DNA of 23,961 bases from Fimbriimonadaceae bacterium (GTDB taxonomy: Bacteria > Armatimonadota > Fimbriimonadia > Fimbriimonadales > Fimbriimonadaceae). The notes beneath the pieces are model-generated. The model was not told the DNA's origin and made no database searches. It worked only from the letters and a program-made list of their open reading frames with translations. The position numbers and the translations under genes are program-made. Where the stretch lies: assembly GCA_019694835.1 (NCBI GenBank), contig JAIBBE010000261.1, positions 1 through 23,961 of the forward strand. The letters are read 5' to 3'. Below are positions 16,241 to 23,701 of this stretch, piece after piece; the first letter of the stretch is position 1; each line of letters opens with the position of its first letter.

Positions 16241-16295
16241 ATGCCAAACGAAAGAAGACGAAAAGAGTCGCGCTCGGTAAAGCGCATACGATTTC
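16241..16295 (+). promoter_or_regulatory. Copy 2 of a repeated ~55-bp promoter-proximal element
   Basis: Starts 4 bp after the radical SAM stop and aligns ungapped with 14181-14235. It has ACGAAA boxes at 16248 and 16258 (10-bp period), a GCGCT-6-AGCGC dyad at 16270-16285 and a -10-like TACGAT at 16287-16292. The dyad arms differ from copy 1 but still pair, which suggests the structure matters. It lies 83 bp upstream of the VirD4-like gene, so transcription probably restarts here. Confidence 0.6.
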
Positions 16296-16330
16296 CGCTG
16301 CAGCAAACAGTCGTTGAAACATGGATGGGC

Positions 16331-16348
16331 GGCTCGAAACGTCGAGTC
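16331..16348 (+). other. Short stem-loop in the leader of the VirD4-like gene
   Basis: CTCGA (16333-16337) pairs with TCGAG (16342-16346) around an AACG loop, extended in RNA by a G-U and a G-C pair to seven base pairs. It lies between the predicted promoter and the start codon. The following TCTTTG is not a terminator-grade T tract, so an attenuator role is only a possibility. Confidence 0.3.
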
Positions 16349-16377
16349 TTTGAACCGGGACAGGGAGAGAGTAGAAG

Positions 16378-18747
16378 ATGAATATGAGCACCGTAGGCAG
16401 CCGGTGCACGGAGCAGGCGGGACGGGAGAGCGCGAAGCTTTGCGCGCCATCCGCCGACACGCCCATCGTGCGCTGCGAGCGTCTCGAGAGCGAGCGCTTT
16501 GGCGCTGGCTTCACGCTGCGACTTGCCTCCTCGGTGGCCGGTGCCCAGGCGGGAGCAGATCTCCCCACCTATGACAACTTCTTGCTCGAACATGCTTTGG
16601 CGGCCCTCGATCCGGGCCAGCAAGTACGGTTCGTGTTCCGCAGTCACAGTACAAGGGTCGGGCTTGCCCAAGTGACGTTTGATCTGCACGGGCAGGCCGT
16701 GGATGCCGATTCGGATGCAGCAGAGACATCCGCTACGGCGCTGTACGACACTTTGGCTCGGCTGCTGGCCGCACGCTCGGACTGTCGATTTTTGCCCGTG
16801 GAGGACTCCGTTGTTGACTTCAGCCATCGCTTTCAGGTGGAGGGGGAGGGTGTTCTGTTGACCGCCCAGACCAAGCCGGCCGCTGCCACCAAGGCGCCTG
16901 CCTCGGTCATTCTTCCTGCCTTGAGCTTGGTGGAAGCGCGCGTGCCTTTCTGGGACGCCTTGCTTGGCTGCTCGTTTCCGGTTGAGGTCAGCGTGGCTGC
17001 GCGCCCCGTGCAACTCGATGAGCAGCAATTGAAGGCGGTTGCTGACGCGCTGGGGATGCTTGGCGATACCCGGCTGCGTTATGAACATTTCCCAGAGCGT
17101 TGCCCCCTGCCGCGGGAGCAGGTACGGCCGCTCAACGCTTGGTTCGAGCAAGAACTGGAGCGCTGGCTCAAGCTTGCCGTGGGCGTGCAATTCGACGTGG
17201 AGTTTGCCACGCAGGAGCCGGTGAGCCCGGGGGCGCTGCGCTGGCTTGCCCAAACCCTGCTGCCGACCCGCCGGCTGAAGGTGCGGCGTAGGAAGCAGAC
17301 GTTGCTTCACGACACGATTGCCGTCGATCTGCGCATGTGCCTCAACGAGGCGAAGGTCATGCCGGCTCTCCTGCCGGATCGGGAAGCGGTGCGGCAGTTG
17401 GGTCTGCCTTTGAGCTTTCCGCCTCCGCAGGCGCCGCTTGCCAAGACAGGCATTGTGCTGGGCGAGGCTGCAGACCGGAACGTGCGCTTGCCCGCCGCCG
17501 ACCGCGACCGGCACTGCTATGTCGTCGGCGCTACTGGCTGCGGTAAGAGCACCCTCCTGTGCAATCTCATCCTGCAGGATATCGCGGCCGGGGAGGGCGT
17601 GTGCCTGATTGATCCCCACGGCGATTTGTATCGGGAGGTGCTGCAATCGATTCCTCGGCAGCGTGCCCATGAAGTCATCCTGCTAGATCCAACAGAGTAC
17701 GAGCGCGCTGTGGGACTGAACTACCTGGAGATTCCGGGTGAGTATCCAGCCATCGAGCGCAACTTCGTCACCAACGAGATGATGAAGATTTTCGACCGCC
17801 TCTATGACATGCGCCACGTCGGCGGCCCGATGTTCGAAACCTACGCGCGCTTCGGTCTCTTGCTCCTGATGGAGAACCGTATCTCCGGGCTCACGCTGGT
17901 GGAGTTCCCGCTTATTTTCGAGAGCGACGAATATCGGGAGCGTCTGGTCGAGAACTGCACCAATCCGAGCGTCGCACGCTTCTGGTCGCGCTTGGCCAAG
18001 CAGGCTTCGGGCGACTCGTCGCTGGAGAACATGGCGCCGTACGTCACCTCGAAATTCAATCAGTTTGCCGGCAATGTACTGGTGCGCAATATCGTCGGCC
18101 AATCCCGTTCGACCATCGATTTCCGCGGCGCGATGGACCAGCGTCGCATTCTCCTTGTGAACCTTTCCAAAGGGCTACTGGGCGAGTTCGATGCCGCGCT
18201 GCTGGGCATGCTCATCGTCTCAAAGCTCTTTGTGGCCGCCATGGGGCGTGCTCGGATCGATAGGAAAACGCGCTGGCCGTTTAACCTTTACATCGACGAG
18301 TTCCAAAATTTCACCACGGATACCGTCGCCCATCTGCTTTCCGAGGCCCGCAAGTTCGGGCTGCGCCTGACGCTTGCGAACCAGCACTTGACCCAGATCG
18401 ATGTTGGCCACGGTGCAGCCAACCTAAGTGCCGCCGTGCTGGGCAACGTCGGCACGCTCCTGGCTATGCGGGTTGGGGCGGCCGATGCGAATGCGTTGCA
18501 GGGAGTACTCGGTCCGCAACTCGATGCGCGTACCTTGCAGAACCTTCCCGATTATCACGTGGCGGCCCGCCTCTTGCAGGGGGGACGGGCGGTCACGCCC
18601 TTCGTATTCAAGACGTTGGCACCTGCCGCCAGCCAGGTGGATGCTCATGTGCAGCAGATCATTCATAGGGAGTACTTGAGCGTATATACCCGTCCGGTGC
18701 AGGCGGTCGAGAAGGAAATCGATATGCGGAGTCAGTTGGTTAGCTAA
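16378..18747 (+). CDS. VirD4/TraD-like conjugative coupling ATPase
   Basis: A 789-aa P-loop ATPase of the HerA/VirD4/TraD superfamily. Residues 1-~360 form an N-terminal domain without obvious membrane helices. The motor domain has Walker A GATGCGKST at 384-392, a second acidic motif CLIDPHGD (D412), Walker B YIDEFQNF (D640/E641) and the TraD-type C-terminal segment (LSEARKFGLRLTLANQHLTQ) that recognises substrates. A membrane-anchored VirD4 would normally have N-terminal helices; their absence suggests a soluble TraD/HerA-like variant, as seen on many genomic islands. The ATG has a GGGAGAGAG stretch upstream. No relaxase or VirB-type genes are in the window. Probably moves DNA or protein at the membrane; substrate unknown. 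Confidence 0.83.
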   Translation: MNMSTVGSRCTEQAGRESAKLCAPSADTPIVRCERLESERFGAGFTLRLASSVAGAQAGADLPTYDNFLLEHALAALDPGQQVRFVFRSHSTRVGLAQVTFDLHGQAVDADSDAAETSATALYDTLARLLAARSDCRFLPVEDSVVDFSHRFQVEGEGVLLTAQTKPAAATKAPASVILPALSLVEARVPFWDALLGCSFPVEVSVAARPVQLDEQQLKAVADALGMLGDTRLRYEHFPERCPLPREQVRPLNAWFEQELERWLKLAVGVQFDVEFATQEPVSPGALRWLAQTLLPTRRLKVRRRKQTLLHDTIAVDLRMCLNEAKVMPALLPDREAVRQLGLPLSFPPPQAPLAKTGIVLGEAADRNVRLPAADRDRHCYVVGATGCGKSTLLCNLILQDIAAGEGVCLIDPHGDLYREVLQSIPRQRAHEVILLDPTEYERAVGLNYLEIPGEYPAIERNFVTNEMMKIFDRLYDMRHVGGPMFETYARFGLLLLMENRISGLTLVEFPLIFESDEYRERLVENCTNPSVARFWSRLAKQASGDSSLENMAPYVTSKFNQFAGNVLVRNIVGQSRSTIDFRGAMDQRRILLVNLSKGLLGEFDAALLGMLIVSKLFVAAMGRARIDRKTRWPFNLYIDEFQNFTTDTVAHLLSEARKFGLRLTLANQHLTQIDVGHGAANLSAAVLGNVGTLLAMRVGAADANALQGVLGPQLDARTLQNLPDYHVAARLLQGGRAVTPFVFKTLAPAASQVDAHVQQIIHREYLSVYTRPVQAVEKEIDMRSQLVS

Positions 18748-18758
18748 AGGGGAATGGC

Positions 18759-19259
18759 ATGAATCTATTTGGCATCGGTACGTCCCGCCTTAGTGTGCTC
18801 ACAGCCGCGATGCTGACCCTCACAACCCTGCCCGTTCCGGCCGAGGCCGGCGGCGTGGGTGGCGCCGCCGCTCATTCGGCGATGCGGCGCATGTTTGCCC
18901 GCGAGGCGGCACGGGATGCGGCAACCCCCGCCGTTAGGTTGAGTCGGGGAATGTTTCTCTCGCGCTACGCCACGCGCGAGGAGGCGGCCATTGAGGCGCG
19001 GCAGGGTCTACGGGCGGGGCAGCATCTAGTAGGGCCAACGGAGCGGTCGCGCGTTCTTGACGCCGAGCAGGCCCGTGCCCGCTACGGCTTGCAGCACAAG
19101 GTGCCGGAGGTCCGTGAGCTCTGGTATGTGCCGAAGGGCACACCGGCGCGGGTGAACCCTGTCTGGGGTGGAGCACGCGACGCGACGGAAATCACTTTTA
19201 CGCGTGCATTGCCGCCAAGCAATCTGGCACAGGTTGTGCCACTGCCAAGGGAGCATTAG
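18759..19259 (+). CDS. Small exported protein, unknown, possibly toxin-related fold
   Basis: A 166-aa protein with a signal peptide (hydrophobic to about residue 27, then PAEAGG), so probably periplasmic or secreted. The mature part begins with an Ala/Arg-rich helix and continues with a basic domain whose second half reads as alternating strands (VRELWYVPKGTPARVNPVWGG, then EITFTRALPPSNL). That strand pattern is reminiscent of C-terminal domains in polymorphic toxins, but I see no definite catalytic signature and do not claim one. The SD AAAGGGGA precedes the ATG. It lies 11 bp after the VirD4-like gene, suggesting a co-expressed exported partner or substrate. Confidence 0.6.
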   Translation: MNLFGIGTSRLSVLTAAMLTLTTLPVPAEAGGVGGAAAHSAMRRMFAREAARDAATPAVRLSRGMFLSRYATREEAAIEARQGLRAGQHLVGPTERSRVLDAEQARARYGLQHKVPEVRELWYVPKGTPARVNPVWGGARDATEITFTRALPPSNLAQVVPLPREH

Positions 19260-19306
19260 GAAATGCCTAATATGCTAAACGGATGCCTCTGGGCGAAGGG
19301 AATGCC

Positions 19307-19702
19307 ATGAATCTGCTCAGCCTCGGTTCGGCCCTGCTTCCCGATGCAGTCATACCGTCGTTCTCTGTCCTGCTCATCACACTGGCCGGGCTCCTCATAG
19401 TGGTCGGCTTGCGCAAGGTCGCTCTGAGCCTTATGGGGGTGGCAGTAATTGCTTTGGTCTCGCCCGTGGTGTTCGCACCGCTTATCGACGCTGTCATCAC
19501 GGCTCTGCCGATTTGGCTCCTGGTGCTCCTGGCGCTAGGCATTTTCTTGGCGCTGACCGCCCGGTTCTGGCGCGCGGTTCTTGTGCATGCATTTGGCCGC
19601 CTGCTGGCCGACTTCATCCGTTGGATGGTGACAAGCCGCATCGCACTCGGTTTTCTGGCCATGTCGATACTCGGCGGCTATCTCTGGCTTCGCTTCGCAT
19701 GA
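19307..19702 (+). CDS. Small polytopic membrane protein
   Basis: About 131 aa, almost entirely hydrophobic, with four likely helices (residues ~16-34, 36-58, 66-92 and 112-128). ATG 19307 is preferred over the in-frame ATG 19283 because GAAGGG lies just upstream of it and the protein then starts at its first helix. The stop overlaps the next start (ATGA), so it is translationally coupled to the lipoprotein. Family not recognised. Its position between the VirD4-like ATPase and a transglycosylase-like lipoprotein suggests a structural membrane part of an envelope-spanning apparatus. Confidence 0.65.
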   Translation: MNLLSLGSALLPDAVIPSFSVLLITLAGLLIVVGLRKVALSLMGVAVIALVSPVVFAPLIDAVITALPIWLLVLLALGIFLALTARFWRAVLVHAFGRLLADFIRWMVTSRIALGFLAMSILGGYLWLRFA

Positions 19703-21231
19703 CGATCATGACAACGAGGAACCGCCCAAACCTTCTGACGGCTCTGTTCGCCGCGGCGGTACTCTCCGCCTGTACGTCTACGCCCATGCGCGTTCTGCCC
19801 TCCGCGCCGATCGGGTACATTCCGCCGCCGGTGGGTTACATCCCGCCACCGCCGATCAGCAATACGCCGCCTTCTCCGCCCGCCGTGGCGATGCCCCCGA
19901 ACCCGACTCCGCTCGGGCTGTCCGGCCCGCCGTTGCCGAGCCCACCTGGCGGGGGCTGCCTGCCTTTTGCGAGCCTGGTTCCGCCCGGCCCGAATCCCCC
20001 GGACACCGCCAAGGTTGCCGACGTCCTGTTCCGGGCCGGCTATATCATCGCCAGAATCGAGAACGGCCGCGTGGAGTGGCGTTGCGCGCGGGCGCTGGCG
20101 TCGGTCTCTGCGCCGCAGCTCGTTGAACCACCATCGTCGCCCAATCCTCCGTCGGCGATTGTCCCACCGCAAGAAGCCGCGCCCGCCATTCAAACGCCGC
20201 AACCCGATGCGCGCGTGCTGATCGAACGCCTATTGCCGGGTGGGGTCTCCGACCGCAACGGCTGGGCCGCCGACATCGCAGATGCCTTTGCGGCGCTGTC
20301 CCTGCCGCCGAGACCGGAGCTCATCTGCGGCGTCATCGGCGTAATCGGCCAGGAGTCAGGTTTCGAGGCCGATCCCGTCATTCCGGGACTCGGCAAGATC
20401 GCCGAACAGGAACTCGAACGGCGCCGCCAGAAGTACGGTGTGCCGCGCGTCCTGCTGGATGCCGCACTGGCAATGAAGTCGCCCGACGGACACAGCTACA
20501 AGGAACGCATCGACAGCGTCCACACCGAGCGCCAGTTGAGTGCTGTCTATGAAGACTTCATCGGGGGCGTACCTCTGGGCGAACGCCTCCTTGGACGCTA
20601 CAACCCGATTCGCACGATCGGCCCGATGCAGGTGAGCTTCGAATTCATTGCGGAGTACGCCCGCCAGCATCCGGCGTATGCGCTGGGTCGGGGGAACTAT
20701 CTGCGTGCCGTGGGGTTCTCTCGTCCGGGAGGCATCTATTTCGGGGCTGCGCATCTGCTGGACTATAGCGCTCCCTACGACAGTCCGATTTACCGCTTTG
20801 CGGATTACAACGCCGGGCGCTATGCGAGCCGCAACGCTGCGTTCCAAGCCGCCGTTGCCAGGCTGTCCGGCATTCAATTGGCGCTGGATGGGGTGCTCAC
20901 GCGTCCTGGCGACAGCTTGACCGATACCGCGCGGGCGGCGCTCGCCTTGGGACCGCGACTGGGCTTGAACCCGGATCAAATCCTGCGCGAGCTGCGACTA
21001 GAACGCGCGGAAGCGTTCGAGAACACCGAACTGTATCGCCGTGTCTTCAAGCTCGCGGATGAACGCGCCGGCGCGCCGCTGCTGCGGGCGATCCTGCCCC
21101 AGATCAAGCTCGCCGGCCCGAAGATCCAGCGCAATTATCTGACGACGGCCTGGTTCGCCGAGCGCGTGAATTCGCGCTACCGCGCTTGTCTTGCTCGCAA
21201 CGATGCGGGCGAAAAGATAACACGCCGATAG
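19699..21231 (+). CDS. DUF1615-type lipoprotein, lytic-transglycosylase-like
   Basis: A 510-aa lipoprotein. The signal peptide ends in lipobox LSAC (Cys25), giving a lipid-anchored periplasmic protein. A Pro-rich linker of ~100 residues with repeated IPPP/PSPP runs follows, long enough to reach the peptidoglycan. The C-terminal ~300 residues fit DUF1615, whose GVIGVIGQESGF block places E219 like the catalytic Glu of lytic transglycosylases; RTIGPMQVSF and YNAGRYASRNAAFQ match the other lysozyme-fold motifs. The start is ATG 19699 (ATGA overlap with the previous gene); ATG 19708 is possible. In conjugative elements such enzymes open the wall locally. Enzymatic activity is inferred. Confidence 0.75.
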   Translation: MTIMTTRNRPNLLTALFAAAVLSACTSTPMRVLPSAPIGYIPPPVGYIPPPPISNTPPSPPAVAMPPNPTPLGLSGPPLPSPPGGGCLPFASLVPPGPNPPDTAKVADVLFRAGYIIARIENGRVEWRCARALASVSAPQLVEPPSSPNPPSAIVPPQEAAPAIQTPQPDARVLIERLLPGGVSDRNGWAADIADAFAALSLPPRPELICGVIGVIGQESGFEADPVIPGLGKIAEQELERRRQKYGVPRVLLDAALAMKSPDGHSYKERIDSVHTERQLSAVYEDFIGGVPLGERLLGRYNPIRTIGPMQVSFEFIAEYARQHPAYALGRGNYLRAVGFSRPGGIYFGAAHLLDYSAPYDSPIYRFADYNAGRYASRNAAFQAAVARLSGIQLALDGVLTRPGDSLTDTARAALALGPRLGLNPDQILRELRLERAEAFENTELYRRVFKLADERAGAPLLRAILPQIKLAGPKIQRNYLTTAWFAERVNSRYRACLARNDAGEKITRR

Positions 21232-21250
21232 CAGACAGATCAAAATCGAC

Positions 21251-21694
21251 ATGAGCCATTCCCTCCTCAAGCTGCGCATCCTGCTGATCGAAGACGATGC
21301 GCGCCGCATCGAGCAGTTCCGCGCGTGGCTTGCGGCCACGGAATTCGTGCCGATCGAAGCCAAGAGCGCGGGGCGCGCGATGGGGATGTTGCGCAAGGGC
21401 ATGACCGACGGGATCGGTGGCATCTGCCTCGACAACGATCTCCAGAAGCAGCCCGTGACTGACGCGGAACGGAGCCTGTCCGGCGCCGACCTGATCCAGG
21501 CGATTGCGCACTCGGTGCCGCGCACTGTCCCCATCCTCATCCACAGCGGACATGCCACCCAGCCCGCCGTCATGGAGCGGCGGCTCGTCGGCGCCGGCTT
21601 CAGTGTCACGCGCATTCCGATGTTTCAGCTCAGCCACGAAGCTTTCGCCGCCTGGTTGGAGGAGGTGAGAGACAACTGGGACGGCGGCGAATGA
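21251..21694 (+). CDS. cREC-type receiver protein (cyclic-phosphate processing receiver family)
   Basis: A single-domain 147-aa protein. The receiver fold starts with RILLIEDDARR (E14, D15, D16). The strand-3 motif is CLDNDL (D61, D63), the cREC version of the phospho-acceptor site (commonly LDHDL), rather than a normal single Asp. A GADLIQAI helix and an ILIHSGHA strand (His98, Ser99) follow, also typical of cREC. No DNA-binding domain. cREC proteins are associated by comparative genomics with nucleotide or RNA cyclic-phosphate processing in conflict systems. It is preceded by a 19-bp gap after the lipoprotein gene, with no strong SD. Family call by motif; activity unproven. Confidence 0.72.
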   Translation: MSHSLLKLRILLIEDDARRIEQFRAWLAATEFVPIEAKSAGRAMGMLRKGMTDGIGGICLDNDLQKQPVTDAERSLSGADLIQAIAHSVPRTVPILIHSGHATQPAVMERRLVGAGFSVTRIPMFQLSHEAFAAWLEEVRDNWDGGE

Positions 21695-21786
21695 CTGGCC
21701 GCCCCGCAGGCACATTGAGCGTCCGTCAATTCTTCGCCTTCCCGCGTCAATGCCGCGCGGACGAGGGCGGGCCATAGGTGACCAGA

Positions 21787-22380
21787 ATGCGACAAAACAT
21801 TGAGCAGCGCCTTGCCCGCCGTCAGAGGAGTCTCGGTGCAATCAGCCTGCATCTATTGACGATGCTGTGCTCAATTCTCGCCGGAGCCTCGATAAGCCAT
21901 GCGGAAGGAAACGCCATCACCCTGCTGGGCATTTACTCGCACGTCGAATCCGGCGATGGCGGCGAGCATTGCAACGGCTATGACGTTGAACTGTGGAATC
22001 ACGACGGCTCGTTTATTGGTTTGATAAACCACCATCGAGGCCTATGCGGAGACGCACCCGCCGGCCTCCTTGAAGATGTGTCCTATGACAGCCGGACTGG
22101 AGCCTTGTCTTTTCGGGCAAAGCTGACGGATGGTTGGGCCGGCCGGAACCTGAGCGAGCCTACAAAAGACATCATTGTTTTTCGTGGTGTGCTTGCCAAG
22201 TCGGAATTGAAGGGGACAATTTGCTGGACGACCCCGGTCACCGTTAGGTGCCTGCGCGAGGAAACCATCAGCTTGCCCCGTATGCAGGATTCCTCTTGGG
22301 CAGGCAAGTCCTATGCGACGTACGAGGAATGGAAGAAAGCCCAGGAGCCCATCCTGCAGTTCAGGGGGCCACGATGGTGA
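21787..22380 (+). CDS. Exported protein of unknown function
   Basis: A 197-aa protein with a basic N-terminus and a hydrophobic signal segment (about residues 16-37, ending SHAEG), so probably periplasmic. ATG 21787 is chosen because AGGTGA lies five bases upstream; an in-frame GTG at 21778 is less well placed. The mature part contains a compact beta-rich segment (GYDVELWNHDGSFIGLINHH) and two or three Cys residues that could form disulfides. I do not recognise a family. An unusual 90-bp non-coding gap precedes it, so it may have its own promoter. Confidence 0.6.
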   Translation: MRQNIEQRLARRQRSLGAISLHLLTMLCSILAGASISHAEGNAITLLGIYSHVESGDGGEHCNGYDVELWNHDGSFIGLINHHRGLCGDAPAGLLEDVSYDSRTGALSFRAKLTDGWAGRNLSEPTKDIIVFRGVLAKSELKGTICWTTPVTVRCLREETISLPRMQDSSWAGKSYATYEEWKKAQEPILQFRGPRW

Positions 22381-22473
22381 CGAAATACCGCACAAACCAG
22401 TACCTCGGGCATGTGGCGGCAGTCAGCACGACATGCTCACATGCCGGCACTGGGCTGAATAAGGAAATCTCCA

Positions 22474-23055
22474 ATGGTCATGCGCGCGCTCACCGTTACC
22501 CTGCTGCTTTGCTACGGCCTCGTCATGGCTGGCGAACCATCGGATAGGCCGCGTCTTCCGTATGAAGACTGGGGTGCGTGTCCGTTTGAATGTTGCACTT
22601 ATCGCGAGTGGATCGCCAAAGCGCCGATCATAGCCTTCGAAGATCGGAACGAAAAAAGCGCTCTCGCATTCCGACTGAACGAGAGCGAGCGCGTTTTTGC
22701 CATCACGGGCGTGGTCGTTACATCCAAAGCCGGAGTTACGGAGATTCTCAAGGCCATACAGATCGGCTACGTGCCTGAAAGCCGGGGACCAGTCCTTTCC
22801 CTCAATCCCGGCGATGTTATCTATACGCTGCATTATGCTGGCGAAGGAACCGAGGTGTTTTGGTACAAAGGCAGGACGTATGTCGATCAAGTGTGGGTTC
22901 CGGATAATGCGCGGGGAGGTGAACTGAACTCTGGTGCCTTCAAGGTCCGGTCACGATCCGTCTCCGTGTGGTGGGCCTTGATCAGAAATCGCGCGGGGCA
23001 ACTCGGCTGGACCCGCGAAACTGATCGATTCTCGAATCAGGATAGGTGTGGTTGA
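22474..23055 (+). CDS. Exported protein with WGACPFECC-type N-terminal motif
   Basis: A 193-aa secreted or periplasmic protein. The signal peptide is short (LTVTLLLCYGLVMAGE). The mature N-terminus carries DWGACPFECCTYREW, a Cys-dense motif that I have the impression recurs in uncharacterised exported proteobacterial proteins. The middle is beta-rich and SH3-like in feel (GDVIYTLHYAGEGTEVFWYKG), which would suit a wall- or ligand-binding domain. AAGGA at 22461-22465 supports ATG 22474; ATG 22480 is an alternative. Function unknown. Confidence 0.65.
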   Translation: MVMRALTVTLLLCYGLVMAGEPSDRPRLPYEDWGACPFECCTYREWIAKAPIIAFEDRNEKSALAFRLNESERVFAITGVVVTSKAGVTEILKAIQIGYVPESRGPVLSLNPGDVIYTLHYAGEGTEVFWYKGRTYVDQVWVPDNARGGELNSGAFKVRSRSVSVWWALIRNRAGQLGWTRETDRFSNQDRCG

Positions 23056-23082
23056 TTTGGTTTATCGATATGGGGTGTAGCC

Positions 23083-23289
23083 ATGGGTAATGACAAGCGA
23101 GTGGTCGTAAAGGGGGGAGGCAAGAACCTTTACCGGATTTCCGAATACGGCGGGTGGTTTTACGTGTATCACGTGGATGTCGGATTTCTTTCAAGCACCA
23201 AGACCGAGATTGGGAAAGCACGATCTCAAGTAGATGCGCTCGATCTGATCAAGTCGCATTCAGGCAGGGAGATACAGGAGGTCGCCTGA
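23083..23289 (+). CDS. Small hypothetical protein
   Basis: A 68-aa protein with a beta-rich first half (RVVVKGGGKNLYRISEYGGW, then FYVYHVDVGFL) and a short C-terminal helix (ARSQVDALDLIKSHSG). Composition and length suit a small cytoplasmic single-domain protein. It starts 27 bp after the preceding stop, with only a weak GGGGTG upstream. Reading-frame quality and balanced composition favour a real gene, but no family is recognised. Confidence 0.45.
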   Translation: MGNDKRVVVKGGGKNLYRISEYGGWFYVYHVDVGFLSSTKTEIGKARSQVDALDLIKSHSGREIQEVA

Positions 23290-23350
23290 CCTACGTGCAA
23301 TCTGATGTCCGGCATCGAGAATGGACACTGCACGGCACACATGGCATTCA

Positions 23351-23368
23351 TGATAACGGCCATTATCA
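23351..23368. promoter_or_regulatory. 18-bp near-perfect palindrome, possible operator
   Basis: TGATAA and TTATCA flank a GGCC core, and only one pair of the 18 positions fails to match. It sits 62 bp after the small hypothetical gene. AT-rich arms in a GC-rich region make a chance palindrome less likely, but no adjacent promoter or regulator gene is identified. Confidence 0.3.
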
Positions 23369-23395
23369 AGAACGCCATTTTTCGCCGACAAGTTG

Positions 23396-23412
23396 GGCGA
23401 TGGAGAATCGCC
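23396..23412 (+). other. Stem-loop GGCGAT / ATCGCC
   Basis: A perfect 6-bp stem with a GGAGA loop. No T tract follows on either strand, so it is not a convincing intrinsic terminator. Confidence 0.25.
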
Positions 23413-23534
23413 GTGCTGGAACGCCAAGCAAATCATGACGTTGAACGAGCTTTCAGGCACGCCCCGGCTGTTGTCGCCGTTACGATCAGACAGGGTGCCT
23501 GGTTGCTCGGGGTGAAGGCACCGGTCTCCATCGA

Positions 23535-23556
23535 GTGCACAGACGATGCACTGACG
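23535..23556 (+). repeat. Tandem pair of an 11-bp repeat
   Basis: GTGCACAGACG is followed immediately by ATGCACTGACG, differing at two positions. The consensus over the region is GTGCACTGRCG. The unit equals roughly one helical turn, as expected for sites bound on one face of DNA. Confidence 0.5.
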
Positions 23557-23607
23557 GTACGCTCGACGGCCCGGCACCAGCGTCATGCCGCTTTGAAGGC
23601 ACAGGCG

Positions 23608-23618
23608 GTGCACTGGCG
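23608..23618 (+). repeat. Single copy of the 11-bp repeat
   Basis: GTGCACTGGCG, identical to the second unit of the 23661 pair, standing alone between the two tandem pairs. Confidence 0.4.
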
Positions 23619-23660
23619 GGCGACATCGGCCCGAAGGTCGACCCCGCGCGTCCGCATTCG

Positions 23661-23682
23661 GTGCGCTGACGGTGCACTGGCG
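23661..23682 (+). repeat. Second tandem pair of the 11-bp repeat
   Basis: GTGCGCTGACG is followed by GTGCACTGGCG. It begins 126 bp after the first pair. With the single copy this makes five units within 148 bp. Confidence 0.5.
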
Positions 23683-23701
23683 GGGCGGCGTCTCGCCATC
23701 T

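Noticed and set aside
16231..17670. Minus-strand open frame of 479 codons opposite the VirD4-like gene
   Set aside because: Shadow of a well-supported gene; low-complexity Arg/Gln/His composition and no recognisable motif or ribosome-binding site.
19513..19698. Upstream extension of the DUF1615 lipoprotein frame
   Set aside because: It would overlap the small membrane protein gene by almost 200 bp and bury the lipoprotein signal peptide; ATG 19699 gives a normal N-terminus and an ATGA overlap.
21719..21763. Intrinsic terminator between the cREC gene and the next gene (CGTCCG / CGGACG)
   Set aside because: The stem is only 6 bp with a 32-nt loop and no T tract.
23535..23682. CRISPR array
   Set aside because: Repeat units are 11 bp, partly back to back, imperfect and without regular spacers; no cas genes are present.
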